DNA of 64,000 nucleotides, taken from contig NZ_JAGSYE010000002.1 in NCBI RefSeq assembly GCF_025685565.1, forward strand, positions 992,001-1,056,000, written 5' to 3'. The stretch comes from Granulicella aggregans (GTDB lineage: Bacteria > Acidobacteriota > Terriglobia > Terriglobales > Acidobacteriaceae). The translations under genes were made by a program, and so were the position numbers. This document shows positions 53,501 to 61,174 of this stretch, one piece after another. A model generated the notes under the pieces. It had not been told where the DNA came from. It saw only the letters and a program-made list of their open reading frames with translations, and did no database searches. Position 1 is the first letter of the stretch; each line of letters begins with the position of its first letter.

Positions 53501-54128
53501 TCACCGCAGGCGTGCTGAGCGCCGTGTCCGTGTTGACGATTCCATCGAGCGTGTAGTTGTTCGACTCCGGCCGTGCTCCGCTGATGCTGATCGCGTTGCC
53601 CTCGCCGCCGCGCATCTGGCCCTGTTCGCCGACCGTCTGCACCGCGCCCGCGCCGATAAAGAGCAGGTTGAGGAAGTTGCGGCCGTTCAACGGAAGCTGG
53701 TTGACCTGCTTCTCGCTCACAAGCTGCGAGATGGCAGCGCTGTCTGTATCGAGCTGCGCGCCACCCGAGGCTTCGACCGTGACCGTCTCGACTGCTCCGC
53801 CCAGCTTCAACGCTGCGTCGACGCGTTCCTGCTGCGCGACCACCAGGCCGACCGAGCTGACCTTCGAACCGAACCCCGGAGCTTCGATCGTCACTTTGTA
53901 CGAGCCAGGCTGCAGGCCCGGCGCGGTGTATTCGCCATCCTGGTTGGTGATCACGACGTGGTCGATGCCGGTGGCCGTGTTCAGGATCGTCACCTTCGCG
54001 CCTGCGATCGAGGCACCCCCGGAGTCCTCCACGTGGCCGAGGATCGTTCCCGTGGATGCCGCTTGGCCGAGTGCGAACATCGAACTCGCGATCAGGACAG
54101 CGAGTATAAGGAAATTGCGAAGCTTCAT
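50592..54128 (-). CDS. TonB-dependent receptor with carboxypeptidase-regulatory-like domain
   Basis: A 1178-residue outer-membrane transporter of the acidobacterial Oar-like type. A signal peptide (residues 1-22) precedes a CarboxypepD_reg domain (GTILGHVEDSGGASIAGAKV ... NQDGEYTAPGLQPGSYKV), then the plug (QLPLNGRNFLNLL, YTLDGIVNTD) and a large beta barrel ending in the aromatic LGAKLTF. The start at 54128 follows GGAGG. It is the first gene of the receptor-GH39-GH78-GH106-TPR operon, behind a near-consensus promoter; it has no SusD partner. It probably imports rhamnose-containing oligosaccharides, an inference from context. Confidence 0.93.
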   Translation of the reverse strand: MKLRNFLILAVLIASSMFALGQAASTGTILGHVEDSGGASIAGAKVTILNTATGIDHVVITNQDGEYTAPGLQPGSYKVTIEAPGFGSKVSSVGLVVAQQERVDAALKLGGAVETVTVEASGGAQLDTDSAAISQLVSEKQVNQLPLNGRNFLNLLFIGAGAVQTVGEQGQMRGGEGNAISISGARPESNNYTLDGIVNTDTALSTPAVILSQDAIQEFKVQSETYSAEFGFSANQVNIVSKSGTNQFHGSLFEFNRNDAFDASTHFQAIKPVLRQNQFGFVLSGPVLIPKVFNGHDKTFFLANYEGARIKAGTSPTNQFVPDPAQLSGNFAGSGLPAFGSDACTAALKAGNACQPIDPTTGLPFLNDAIPATRFSNIAKVALAANLFPAPNEPGVNNGYVLRTVLANSTDQQTYRLDQNLKKYGSVFGRYTRAQYLNNSAGTVSVPFGLNVFTENSISWQINHTISLGPNNVNNFRYGNLSAKSIQGVSPAPASAVAALGLSGIFTNLPDYARGYPNISIGGGPASVGSPGNDPTTSDIPQYEIADSFTSIHGRHTLSIGFDFRNWIQKRDLSSNFLGSYNYASATILTNGGTSDGTTQNATNPCATAYCGTGNATADFLLGYYSGASTFQPGPFSTGATPGNLNQYHFKYFAPYVQDDWKVTSDLTVNLGLRYDFRTIPYETDNKLFWIDKANALGGLCFANPKLLTDGVAPAGNGFYRYCGRNNPRDAAKLPFAPRIGFAYRPFGDNKTVVRGGYGLYFDSTETREIDDSGDLYPYVVRTDINPVTAPNVPKVTDNLFPATAALHAVSVATDGGQFVAVIISENPINPYVQQYTLSVQHELAPNTTLEVNYIGNKGTHLLDRVNINEPLPVPNVALCNSSQGNDPSCNPAVRRPLPNFTNTTGTLDSRWSGYSNYNAGNVKFERRSSDLAAVLVYTYSKSMDDKSAAAGIGATNGFAGHLDDRNPSRDYARSDFDVGQRFVASFVYDLPFGQGKRFANKVNKAADAAIGGWELTSIATFQKGFPFSVLGNDTYGLLSAYNQRANINGPANSGFDKSLSKWFNTGSFSQPLAGVFGSSGRNILRDPGINNFDIGLLKNFAVYDRINLQIRAETFNTFNHAQYGVDPTSPTAAASGPGTGAVDRNVNDVGSATNANFGQVVSARPGRVLQLGAKLTF

Positions 54129-54244
54129 AAAACCTCCGAATAATTCGTACTTGAAACTGTTTCTCTTTGCAGGAGAGAACAGCGGGCTCCCATAGACCTG
54201 TGGTCGTTTGGCGCATGCAAACTGGCTCTTGAGTTTCGCCGGAA

Positions 54245-54273
54245 ACAATACACAGGGCATACAGCACTGTCAA
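54245..54273 (-). promoter_or_regulatory. Sigma-70-type promoter of the receptor operon
   Basis: On the minus strand TTGACA (54273-54268), a 17-base spacer and TATTGT (54250-54245) match the housekeeping consensus at 10 of 12 positions. Transcription would begin near 54238, leaving an untranslated leader of about 110 bases. Confidence 0.75.
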
Positions 54274-54287
54274 CAAAGAGAAATTTA

Positions 54288-54305
54288 TTGCGTATTGGAA
54301 CGCAA
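54288..54305. promoter_or_regulatory. Palindromic candidate operator upstream of the receptor promoter
   Basis: TTGCGTATTGGAACGCAA: six-base perfect arms TTGCGT/ACGCAA around ATTGGA, 14 bases upstream of the -35 box. On the transcribed strand its core reads TTCCAAT, a string also found before rhaI and rhaT. The neighbouring IclR-type regulator is the obvious candidate to bind it. Confidence 0.5.
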
Positions 54306-54390
54306 CTAAAACGAAACAACTCGCAAGAAATGAAGACGCCCCCCGCGGCACGACGCGAAAGATTCAGAGCTGGGCATTCCGCCTGAACGC

Positions 54391-54420
54391 AAAAGGGCGA
54401 GGCCCGAAGCCCCGCCCTTT
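54391..54420 (-). terminator. Rho-independent terminator after the rhamnose regulator
   Basis: On the minus strand AAAGGGCG.GGC and GCC.CGCCCTTTT form a GC-rich hairpin followed by TTTT, 72 bases beyond the regulator stop and upstream of the receptor promoter. It insulates the receptor operon from the regulator transcript. Confidence 0.8.
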
Positions 54421-54491
54421 CCTTCAAATTCGGCCGCGCCCACAGGTATCGCGGCGGCGTCTCTCACTATGAACGCTGACTCATTGACTCG

Positions 54492-55580
54492 TTAGGCCGG
54501 CGGCAGATTGTCCCTTGTTACAAGCCGATGCGAGACGTAGTTGTACGGCGCAGCGGTCTGACCACGCAATAACGACAGGCCAAGGTGGATCAACCGTTCG
54601 CCATAGGAGCCCGCCTCGTGCGAGACCGAGCCGATGAACGGCGAACTCGGCTTGCGAATCTCGTCCTCAGCCTCCGGAATGCAGTCCTGTCCGACGATCG
54701 CCACATGGCGCTCCCGCTTCAGTTCGCGAACAGCGTCCAACGCTCCCAACGCGCTTGTGTCTGTAGCCGCGCCGATCAGGATATGTTTATCTTTTGAATG
54801 GCGCTGCAGGAACCCTGCCACCAGCTTGCGGCTGTGTTCGCGCATGCCGCGGCCGTCCATTCGGACGAAACACTCGACGGGAAGTTCCGGGAAGCTCTCT
54901 CGCACGCCCTCGAAGACTCCGGTGATTCTGCTCTGGACCAACTGCCCTGCTTCCGCCAGGTCGAGGCCCAGCACCCAATCCGCGCGACCGGACCACTTGT
55001 GGGCGGCATGCGCCGCCAGCGCCTCGCCAGCTTCGACGCCGGCTCGGTAGTTGTCCACGCCGAAGTAAGTGGCGTGCGGGTGAGGGATATCCACGGCAAT
55101 CAAGGGGATATTCGCCGCTGCGATCTTATCCGCGATAATGGGAGCGACGCTCTGTTCCACCTGGAACTCGATGATCAGGTCGACGCCCTTCTCGACGAAC
55201 TGCTCGGCGTTCTTGATCGCCGTCGGTCCGTGGTAGCTGTTGTCCAGGATCACCAGATCGACGCCGCTGGCCGCCGCAGCGAGCTTCAGACTCGCCGTCA
55301 CCGCGTTTGAAAAGGGCATCTCCGTGCTTTGGCTGCCGAAGCCGAAGCGCACCTTCCGTGGACGCGAGACGTGCCGGTATAGGCCGTCCTGCGACTGCGA
55401 GACGTATCCACGATGCACAAAGGTCTTAAGGATGCGATAGACGGTCGTCTTTGAGATCTTCGTCTTGCGATAGATTGCCTCCAGCGATATCTGCTGGTTT
55501 TCAAGCTGTAGCAGTTCAAGTATGTCGAGGGCTTTAGAGAGTACCGGAATCAGGTAAAGCCGCTTCGTTGTCTTTCGCAT
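54492..55580 (-). CDS. Transcriptional regulator: IclR-type HTH fused to sugar-binding (Peripla_BP) domain
   Basis: A 362-residue regulator of mixed architecture. Residues about 8-70 are an IclR-like winged helix (VLSKALDILELLQLENQQ, then KTKISKTTVYRILKTFVHRGYV). The rest is not the IclR effector domain but a periplasmic-binding/LacI-like sugar domain (IPLIAVDIPHPHATYFGVDN, RAGVEAGEALAAHAA, IGAATDTSALGALDAVREL, AIVGQDCIPEAEDEI). No signal peptide, so it is cytoplasmic. The ATG at 55580 has GGGAG six bases upstream and is preferred to one at 55610. It lies between rhaI and the receptor operon; L-rhamnose or a rhamnulose derivative is the likely ligand (inference). Confidence 0.85.
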   Translation of the reverse strand: MRKTTKRLYLIPVLSKALDILELLQLENQQISLEAIYRKTKISKTTVYRILKTFVHRGYVSQSQDGLYRHVSRPRKVRFGFGSQSTEMPFSNAVTASLKLAAAASGVDLVILDNSYHGPTAIKNAEQFVEKGVDLIIEFQVEQSVAPIIADKIAAANIPLIAVDIPHPHATYFGVDNYRAGVEAGEALAAHAAHKWSGRADWVLGLDLAEAGQLVQSRITGVFEGVRESFPELPVECFVRMDGRGMREHSRKLVAGFLQRHSKDKHILIGAATDTSALGALDAVRELKRERHVAIVGQDCIPEAEDEIRKPSSPFIGSVSHEAGSYGERLIHLGLSLLRGQTAAPYNYVSHRLVTRDNLPPA

Positions 55581-55658
55581 GTCCGCTCCCGTGCGTTTCA
55601 ATACAGACATAGGCTACACGGAGTGAGCGAAATCGACATTCTGACCACCTAAGTACAC

Positions 55659-56864
55659 TTACGCATAGCTGCTAATGCTCGCCGAGTTGCGAGCCCCACG
55701 TTGCTCCGTAATCCGCTCGATGTAGCCGCTCTCCGCGAGCGCGAGGAGAGGATTTGCCGGAAGCTTTCGCGCTTCGCGCCACTCCTGCACGATGGGACGG
55801 ACGTCCTGCCAGAAGGCGTCGCGGAAGCACTCTTCCGCCTCGACTAGTCGGCAGGCATCCTGCAGTTCCGCAAGCTTTTCGTGATCTACGAGGGCGGCCT
55901 TGGCATACAGTTCCTGCGCCGCGCAGACTGTTTGCACCATGGCCTCGACCTTGCCTTTCAGATTGTGGCTCTGGTCGATCATAAAGGCGATCGCACTTCG
56001 ATCCTCAACGGGAACACTGAGTATCTCGTGAAAGATTCGGAAGACCTGATAAGGATCGATCGAACCAATAGTGAGGTCATCATCGGCATACTTGCGATCG
56101 TTGAAGTGGAAGCCACCGAGTGCGTTCAGGTGCAGCAGCCACGCCACAATCTGCTCGATGTTCGTGCCTTGCAGATGATGGCCGGTATCGACCAGCACCT
56201 TGGCCTTGGGTCCGGCGCGACGCGCGAGTTCAAGCGCCATGCCCCAATCCGCGATGTCGGTGTGATAAAAGGCGGGCTCGAAGGGCTTGTACTCGACCAG
56301 CATTCTCTGGTCTGGGCCAAGCGCCTCATGCGTACTGCCCAAAACCTCCTCCATCCACTCTATGCGGCGGCGGATACTCTGCGTGCCCGGATAGTTCGAG
56401 CCATCGGAGATCCAAAGCGAGACGTCGCGGGTGGCAAGAGCGCGGCCAATTTCGACCGAAGCCAGTAGATGAGAGAGAGCCTTTCCTCGGATCTCCACGC
56501 TTGGATTGCAGATCGAGCCGAACTTGTACTCCTGGTCTTGAAAGACGTTGGGATTGATCGATCCCGACCGAATACCGGTCTTCTGTTCCAGTTGCTGGAT
56601 CTTCGGCACATCAGCGACCCCGTTCGGCAGGTCCCAGAGAACATGCAGTGCAAGGTTCGAAATCACGCCGGTGAGGGCATTCACTTCGGCAGCGTCGGCG
56701 AACTTCTCTTCAATCGAAGTCGCCGCGGCAGGCTGAGAGAATTTGCCGAAGCGAGTTCCCGTGTTGGCGAATCCCCATGACGGGATTTCGATACGGAATT
56801 CGTCCAGCGCCTTCCAGATCTTTTGCCGATGCTTTTCTGTCCGGCTTCCTTCCTCTAACGCCAT
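55659..56864 (-). CDS. rhaI: L-rhamnose isomerase, RhaI type
   Basis: Converts L-rhamnose to L-rhamnulose. A metal-dependent TIM barrel of 401 residues: RIEIPSWGFANTGTRFGKF at the N-terminus, the metal-binding Glu in VEYKPFEPAFY, Asp in VLVDTGHHLQGTNIEQ, His in GGFHFNDRKYADDDL and Asp in IGSIDPYQVF. These follow the RhaI (Pseudomonas stutzeri/Rhizobium) family rather than RhaA. GGAGG seven bases before the ATG at 56864 fixes the start. It lies between lutC and the regulator on the same strand, with its own upstream gap. Confidence 0.94.
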   Translation of the reverse strand: MALEEGSRTEKHRQKIWKALDEFRIEIPSWGFANTGTRFGKFSQPAAATSIEEKFADAAEVNALTGVISNLALHVLWDLPNGVADVPKIQQLEQKTGIRSGSINPNVFQDQEYKFGSICNPSVEIRGKALSHLLASVEIGRALATRDVSLWISDGSNYPGTQSIRRRIEWMEEVLGSTHEALGPDQRMLVEYKPFEPAFYHTDIADWGMALELARRAGPKAKVLVDTGHHLQGTNIEQIVAWLLHLNALGGFHFNDRKYADDDLTIGSIDPYQVFRIFHEILSVPVEDRSAIAFMIDQSHNLKGKVEAMVQTVCAAQELYAKAALVDHEKLAELQDACRLVEAEECFRDAFWQDVRPIVQEWREARKLPANPLLALAESGYIERITEQRGARNSASISSYA

Positions 56865-56988
56865 CGCCCAACCTCCGAATTCCTAAAGAAGAAGAACCTA
56901 CCTATTGGAATTTCATCTAGCCTCGTCTGTGCGACTCCTTTTGTCAAGGATTTGCACACGTCCGGTCAAACGATATCCCTTTGAAGCA
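56865..56988 (-). promoter_or_regulatory. rhaI: Upstream region of rhaI
   Basis: The 124-base gap between lutC and rhaI has a perfect -35 box TTGACA (minus strand, 56947-56942) but no good -10 at the right spacing, suggesting activated transcription or read-through from lut. TTCCAAT on the same strand (56909-56903) lies 39 bases before the start and repeats the core seen at the receptor and rhaT genes. Confidence 0.4.
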
Positions 56989-57621
56989 TTATTCCAGCAG
57001 CAGAACGACGTCGAGGAACCGTGGCCCGTGGACGCCTTTGATCCTCGTCATCTCGATGTCCGCGGTCGCCGAAGGGCCGGAGATGAACGTCGTTGCAAGA
57101 TTCGCCGTTGGTTGCAAGCGTTCGAACGCCTCGGGCACGGTGGCGATTATCTTTGCGGCATCGACGATGCAGAGGTGATAGTCCGGCACGAGGGTCGCGG
57201 CGCGACGCCCCTGCCCAGGAACATTCTGTAGCACGATGGTGCCCGTCTCCGCGATGGCCAGGGTGCACTCCGTTAGGATTCCCTCACACTGGTTCAACTC
57301 TGCATGAGAGAGACCGGTGTCTTCTATAAAGTCGAAGTCCGGCGGCAGCAACGCAGGTTGCAGTCCAGGCGGAACGACGATGCGCGAGACCCCGCGCGCC
57401 TTCAGCATCGCGGCCACTGCCGTCGACGCATCCGTAGAGGAGGCTTCGACCACTTGCGCGTCGTAGTCGCGCAACCGATGTGTCAGCAAGGAAATCAGTT
57501 CCCTGTCAGAAGCCGTGGAGGATCGCCGATAGTCCCGGGGTATCTCTTCCCATGAGCTGGAAGAGCCCGCCGAGGTGGCGCGGGCGATTCTTGCGAGCAT
57601 ATCGCTGCGAGCGTCATACAT
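56989..57621 (-). CDS. lutC: L-lactate utilisation protein LutC (LUD domain)
   Basis: Third subunit of the LutABC complex that oxidises L-lactate to pyruvate. This 210-residue LUD-domain protein carries CTLAIAETGTIVLQNVPGQGR, the conserved ETGT loop, and LVPDYHLCIV; it lacks cysteine clusters. GGGAGG lies five bases before the ATG at 57621. It overlaps the end of lutB by eight bases. In this locus its likely job is to use L-lactate formed from L-lactaldehyde. Confidence 0.93.
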   Translation of the reverse strand: MYDARSDMLARIARATSAGSSSSWEEIPRDYRRSSTASDRELISLLTHRLRDYDAQVVEASSTDASTAVAAMLKARGVSRIVVPPGLQPALLPPDFDFIEDTGLSHAELNQCEGILTECTLAIAETGTIVLQNVPGQGRRAATLVPDYHLCIVDAAKIIATVPEAFERLQPTANLATTFISGPSATADIEMTRIKGVHGPRFLDVVLLLE

Positions 57622-59068
57622 CGCTGCCTCCCTTGTGCTCCGCGCGCTTCTCCCACCACTCGCGGAAGCTCTCCTTCGGCATGGACTGCAGATCGCGCAC
57701 TTGTGTCCATCCCCCTAGCAGACCGGGAAGCCAACTGATCCAGCCCTCTCCCTGACCATCCTTGCGGACCAGCGGGAGTTCTGCGATACGTCCGAGCCGT
57801 TGTGCTGCTCGGAACCGGCGTTCGCTGAGGAAGATCGATGCGACGGTCTTCAGCGCGATCGCCTCCGGGTCGGCCCAGCTCTTTTCTTCCACGACCTTAT
57901 TACGGAGATGAATCAATACCTCCGGAATGTTGATCTTTACCGGGCACACCTCATAGCACGCGCCGCACAACGACGACGCATACGGCAGCGACTGTGCGTG
58001 CTCCATCTGCATCAACTGCGGAGTAAGGATTGCACCGATCGGCCCCGCATAGACCGAACCATAGGCATGCCCGCCCGTCTGGCGGTAGACCGGGCAGGCG
58101 TTCTGGCAGGCTCCGCAGCGAATGCAGTTGAGGGTCTGCCGGCCTTCAGCATCAGCAAGAATGCTGGTCCGAGCGTTGTCCATCAGGACGACGTGAAAGG
58201 CCTTTGGTCCGTCGCCCGGATGCACTCCCGTCCATATGCTGTTGTAGGGATTCATGCGCTCGCCCGTGGCAGAACGTGGCAGCAACTGAAGCAGCACCCC
58301 GAGATCCTCATATCGCGGAATGACCTTATCGATGCCCGCGATGGTGATGAGCGTGTCTGGCAGCGTGAGGCACATGCGGCCGTTGCCCTCGCTCTCTACG
58401 ACGCAGACTCCGCCGGTCTCAGCGATGAGAAAGTTCGCTCCGCTAACGGCTGTTGGCACGGTGAGGAACTTCTCCCTCAGGAAGAGGCGCGCCGCGTCCG
58501 CGAGGTCCTGCGGGCTCGTCCCGAGCTCAGGGAGTTTCATCTCGCGGCGAAAGATCTCTCGTATCTGCTGGCGGTTTTTATGCAGCGCGGGAACAACGAT
58601 GTGCGATGGCTGGTCGTGCCCGAGCTGAATGATCAACTCGGCAAGGTCGGTCTCGTACGGACGAATGCCAGCCTCTGCCAGAGCAGGGTTGAGTTGAATC
58701 TCTTCCGTGGTCATCGACTTGATCTTGATGACCTCTTTCGCTCCCGCTGCCTTGGCAAGCGAGACAACGATCTGGCGGGCCTCCGCCGCGTCGCGCGCCC
58801 AGTGAACTACGCCGCCGGCAGCGTTGCAGTTGCGCTCGAACTGTTCGAGATACTCGCCCAGGTGCTGCATCGTGTGCTCGCGCAGGCGCTTGCCGGACTC
58901 GCGAAGCTCCTGCCAGTCAGGCATCTCGTTGACCACAATGCGGCGCTTGTTCTGGATGACATCCGTGGCGTGACGGACGTTCTTGCGTAGTTGCGAGTCT
59001 CCCAGAAGATGGCGAGCGGCCATCGGGAAGACGTCCGCCGTGCGCGGGTCGAGAGGCTGCAGGCTCAT
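57614..59068 (-). CDS. lutB: L-lactate utilisation iron-sulphur protein LutB
   Basis: Iron-sulphur subunit of LutABC (484 residues). The first half is a LUD domain (FLIAETGGVCVVESEGNGR, CLTLPDTLITIAG). The second half has two [4Fe-4S] motifs, NCIRCGACQNACPVY near residue 316 and LCGACYEVCPVKINIPE near residue 369. It lies in the middle of lutA-lutB-lutC, overlapping lutA by 4 bases and lutC by 8, so all three are translated together. It passes electrons to an unknown acceptor. Confidence 0.95.
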   Translation of the reverse strand: MSLQPLDPRTADVFPMAARHLLGDSQLRKNVRHATDVIQNKRRIVVNEMPDWQELRESGKRLREHTMQHLGEYLEQFERNCNAAGGVVHWARDAAEARQIVVSLAKAAGAKEVIKIKSMTTEEIQLNPALAEAGIRPYETDLAELIIQLGHDQPSHIVVPALHKNRQQIREIFRREMKLPELGTSPQDLADAARLFLREKFLTVPTAVSGANFLIAETGGVCVVESEGNGRMCLTLPDTLITIAGIDKVIPRYEDLGVLLQLLPRSATGERMNPYNSIWTGVHPGDGPKAFHVVLMDNARTSILADAEGRQTLNCIRCGACQNACPVYRQTGGHAYGSVYAGPIGAILTPQLMQMEHAQSLPYASSLCGACYEVCPVKINIPEVLIHLRNKVVEEKSWADPEAIALKTVASIFLSERRFRAAQRLGRIAELPLVRKDGQGEGWISWLPGLLGGWTQVRDLQSMPKESFREWWEKRAEHKGGSDV

Positions 59069-59805
59069 GCGCGGCCCTCTTCCGTGCTCGCGAGAATCTC
59101 CGCGAGATGAATCGTGCGCACGCCTGTGCGTTGGCGATGCAGCGCGCCCTGGATGTGCATCAGGCAGCTGTTATCGCAGGCCGTGCATGCTTCGGCACCA
59201 GTGTTCAGTACGGCGGTCGTCTTCTCTGCGAGCATAGCGCTTGAGACCTCTGCATTCTTGACGGCAAAGGTGCCGCCGAAGCCGCAACACTGTTCTACGT
59301 TCGCAATGGGAACCAGGTCGATGCCGCGCACCGCCTTCAATAACCGCAGTGGGCCATCGCCAAGGTTCAGGTTGCGGAGACCATGACAGCTTGCGTGGTA
59401 CGTCACGCGATGGGGGTAGTACGCTCCGACATCTTCCAGCCCAAGCCGGCGCGTCAGCAGCTCGGAGAACTCGAAGATCTTAGGCAGCAGTTCAGCCACG
59501 TCGCGGATCAGATCGGACTTGCCGAGTTCCTCGGCCATCTTCGGATAGTGATCCTTCATCATCGCCACACAAGAGGAAGATGGGACGACGACCGCGTCAG
59601 CATCGCGAAACTGCGCGACGAAGCGTTCCAGCAGGGGCATGGCCTCTTTCTGGTAACCGGTGTTGTAGTGCATCTGGCCGCAGCAGGTCTGGCCGGCGGG
59701 AAAGACCACCGTATGCCCCAGCCGCTCCAGAACGCGCACCACTGCTTTGCCGGTATCCGGGAACAACGTGTCGTTATAACAAGTGATGAACAGCGAGATA
59801 CGCAA
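59065..59805 (-). CDS. lutA: L-lactate utilisation protein LutA (CCG-domain oxidoreductase)
   Basis: First gene of lutABC, 246 residues, with two cysteine-rich CCG domains: TCCGQMHYNTGY with SLFITCYNDTLFPDTG before it, and ASCHGLRNL with EQCCGFGGTFAVKNAEVS. The C-terminus has one further Cys pair (ACTACDNSCLMH). The start codon is TTG at 59805, with GGAGG four bases upstream and no ATG at the family start. It is divergent from rhaT across 125 bases, so the two promoters are likely controlled together. Confidence 0.94.
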   Translation of the reverse strand: MRISLFITCYNDTLFPDTGKAVVRVLERLGHTVVFPAGQTCCGQMHYNTGYQKEAMPLLERFVAQFRDADAVVVPSSSCVAMMKDHYPKMAEELGKSDLIRDVAELLPKIFEFSELLTRRLGLEDVGAYYPHRVTYHASCHGLRNLNLGDGPLRLLKAVRGIDLVPIANVEQCCGFGGTFAVKNAEVSSAMLAEKTTAVLNTGAEACTACDNSCLMHIQGALHRQRTGVRTIHLAEILASTEEGRA

Positions 59806-59930
59806 TCAGCCTCCGCTTGGTGTACGGCAGTTTTCGGCACACGATTCAATAGAGAGTATATTTCCCTTTCGCATTTCCAATCATGTAGGATGAGTGCGCT
59901 TCGCGGCATTCACTCTCTTTTGAGGCCATC
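59806..59930. promoter_or_regulatory. Divergent lutA-rhaT control region
   Basis: This 125-base AT-richer gap carries TATATT (59858-59863), a possible -10 box for rhaT without a good -35, and TTTCCAAT at 59874-59881, which contains the core shared with the receptor and rhaI regions. No hairpin is seen. Confidence 0.4.
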
Positions 59931-61118
59931 ATGGGTTCGAACCCGTTTCTCGGAGTCATCTATCACTGGATCGGCGGCTTCGCCTCTGCCACCAACTTTA
60001 TTCCATTCCGCGGCATCAAGCGCTGGTCCTGGGAGATCTACTGGCTGATCCAGGGAATCGCCGCTTGGTTAATCGCGCCGATCTTCCTCGCTGGGCTGCT
60101 CGTCCCGGACCTCTTCCACATCCTGCACACTGCCTACGTCACGAAGCCGGAGTCGATCTGGGTCGCGATTCTGTTTGGAATGCTTTGGGGAGTGGGCGGC
60201 CTTACCTTCGGCCTCGCCATTCGGTATCTGGGCATCGCTCTCGGCTACGCGATCGCGCTGGGGCTCTGCACGGCGTTCGGAACGCTGGTACCGCCCATCT
60301 TTCACGGACAACTCGTGACAATCGCCGGCGAACGCTCCGGCCAGATCATTCTGCTTGGCATCTTCATCTGCCTCGTCGCGGTTGCTGTCAACGGTGCGGC
60401 GGGTCTTTCGAAGGAGCGCGAGATTACGCCGGAGGAGAAAGCGGAGTCCGGCGAGCGCGACTTCTCTTTCGTAAAGGGTGTGCTGATCGCTGTTGGCGCG
60501 GGCTTTATGAGCTCCTTCTTCGCCTTCGGCCTGGATGCCGGAGCGCCTATCGGAGCCATCGCGAAAGCTCACTTGATCGAAACCGGAAGGCCCGAAGTCT
60601 TTCAAAATCTTCCTGTCCTTGTCGTCGTGCTTTGGGGAGGGTTCGCTACCAACTTTGTCTGGTCAATAATCCTGATCTTCCGCAACCGTTCCTTCGCGCA
60701 GTTCACGGGAACGCCCGGCAGCAACCCCATGCGCGCGGTCGCAACTTCGGGGGACACGCTGATGGATTTCGACGCCAGTGACATCGCAGCGCTTTCGAGA
60801 CTCTCGAACGCTACTCTTGTTCGCAACTACCTCTTCGCCGCGCTCGCCGGGGTCATCTGGTACTTCCAGTTCTTCTTCTACTCCATGGGCCAGACGAAGA
60901 TGGGCCGGTACGACTTCTCCAGTTGGACTCTTCACATGGCGAGCATCATCATCTTCGCGACGCTTTGGGGTCTCGCCTTGAAGGAGTGGAAGGGCACCAG
61001 CCGTCGCACCAAGACGCTCGTGACCTGCGGCCTGATGCTGCTGATCGGATCGACGCTTGTCGTCGGCTACGGCAACTACCTTAAGGCGATGGAGACGACC
61101 GTTCAAGCTACTCGCTAA
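59931..61118 (+). CDS. rhaT: L-rhamnose/proton symporter RhaT
   Basis: Imports L-rhamnose across the inner membrane with H+. Ten membrane helices over 395 residues; diagnostic segments are GFASATNFIPFRGIKRWSWE near the N-terminus, the ILFGMLWGVGGLTFGLAIRY helix, SFFAFGLDAGAPI and YFQFFFYSMGQTKMGRYDFS near the C-terminus. These match RhaT rather than other DMT-like carriers. GAGG lies five bases before the ATG. It is divergent from lutABC and 56 bases before the second GH106 gene, likely one transcript. Confidence 0.95.
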   Translation: MGSNPFLGVIYHWIGGFASATNFIPFRGIKRWSWEIYWLIQGIAAWLIAPIFLAGLLVPDLFHILHTAYVTKPESIWVAILFGMLWGVGGLTFGLAIRYLGIALGYAIALGLCTAFGTLVPPIFHGQLVTIAGERSGQIILLGIFICLVAVAVNGAAGLSKEREITPEEKAESGERDFSFVKGVLIAVGAGFMSSFFAFGLDAGAPIGAIAKAHLIETGRPEVFQNLPVLVVVLWGGFATNFVWSIILIFRNRSFAQFTGTPGSNPMRAVATSGDTLMDFDASDIAALSRLSNATLVRNYLFAALAGVIWYFQFFFYSMGQTKMGRYDFSSWTLHMASIIIFATLWGLALKEWKGTSRRTKTLVTCGLMLLIGSTLVVGYGNYLKAMETTVQATR

Positions 61119-61174
61119 TTCCGAGCTCTCGTGTTCTTTCATTCACCAGGCCCTTCACAAAGGAGTTGGATACG

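Noticed and set aside
57800-58990. 396-codon open frame on the plus strand
   Set aside because: Antisense to lutB, which has intact iron-sulphur motifs; shadow frame.
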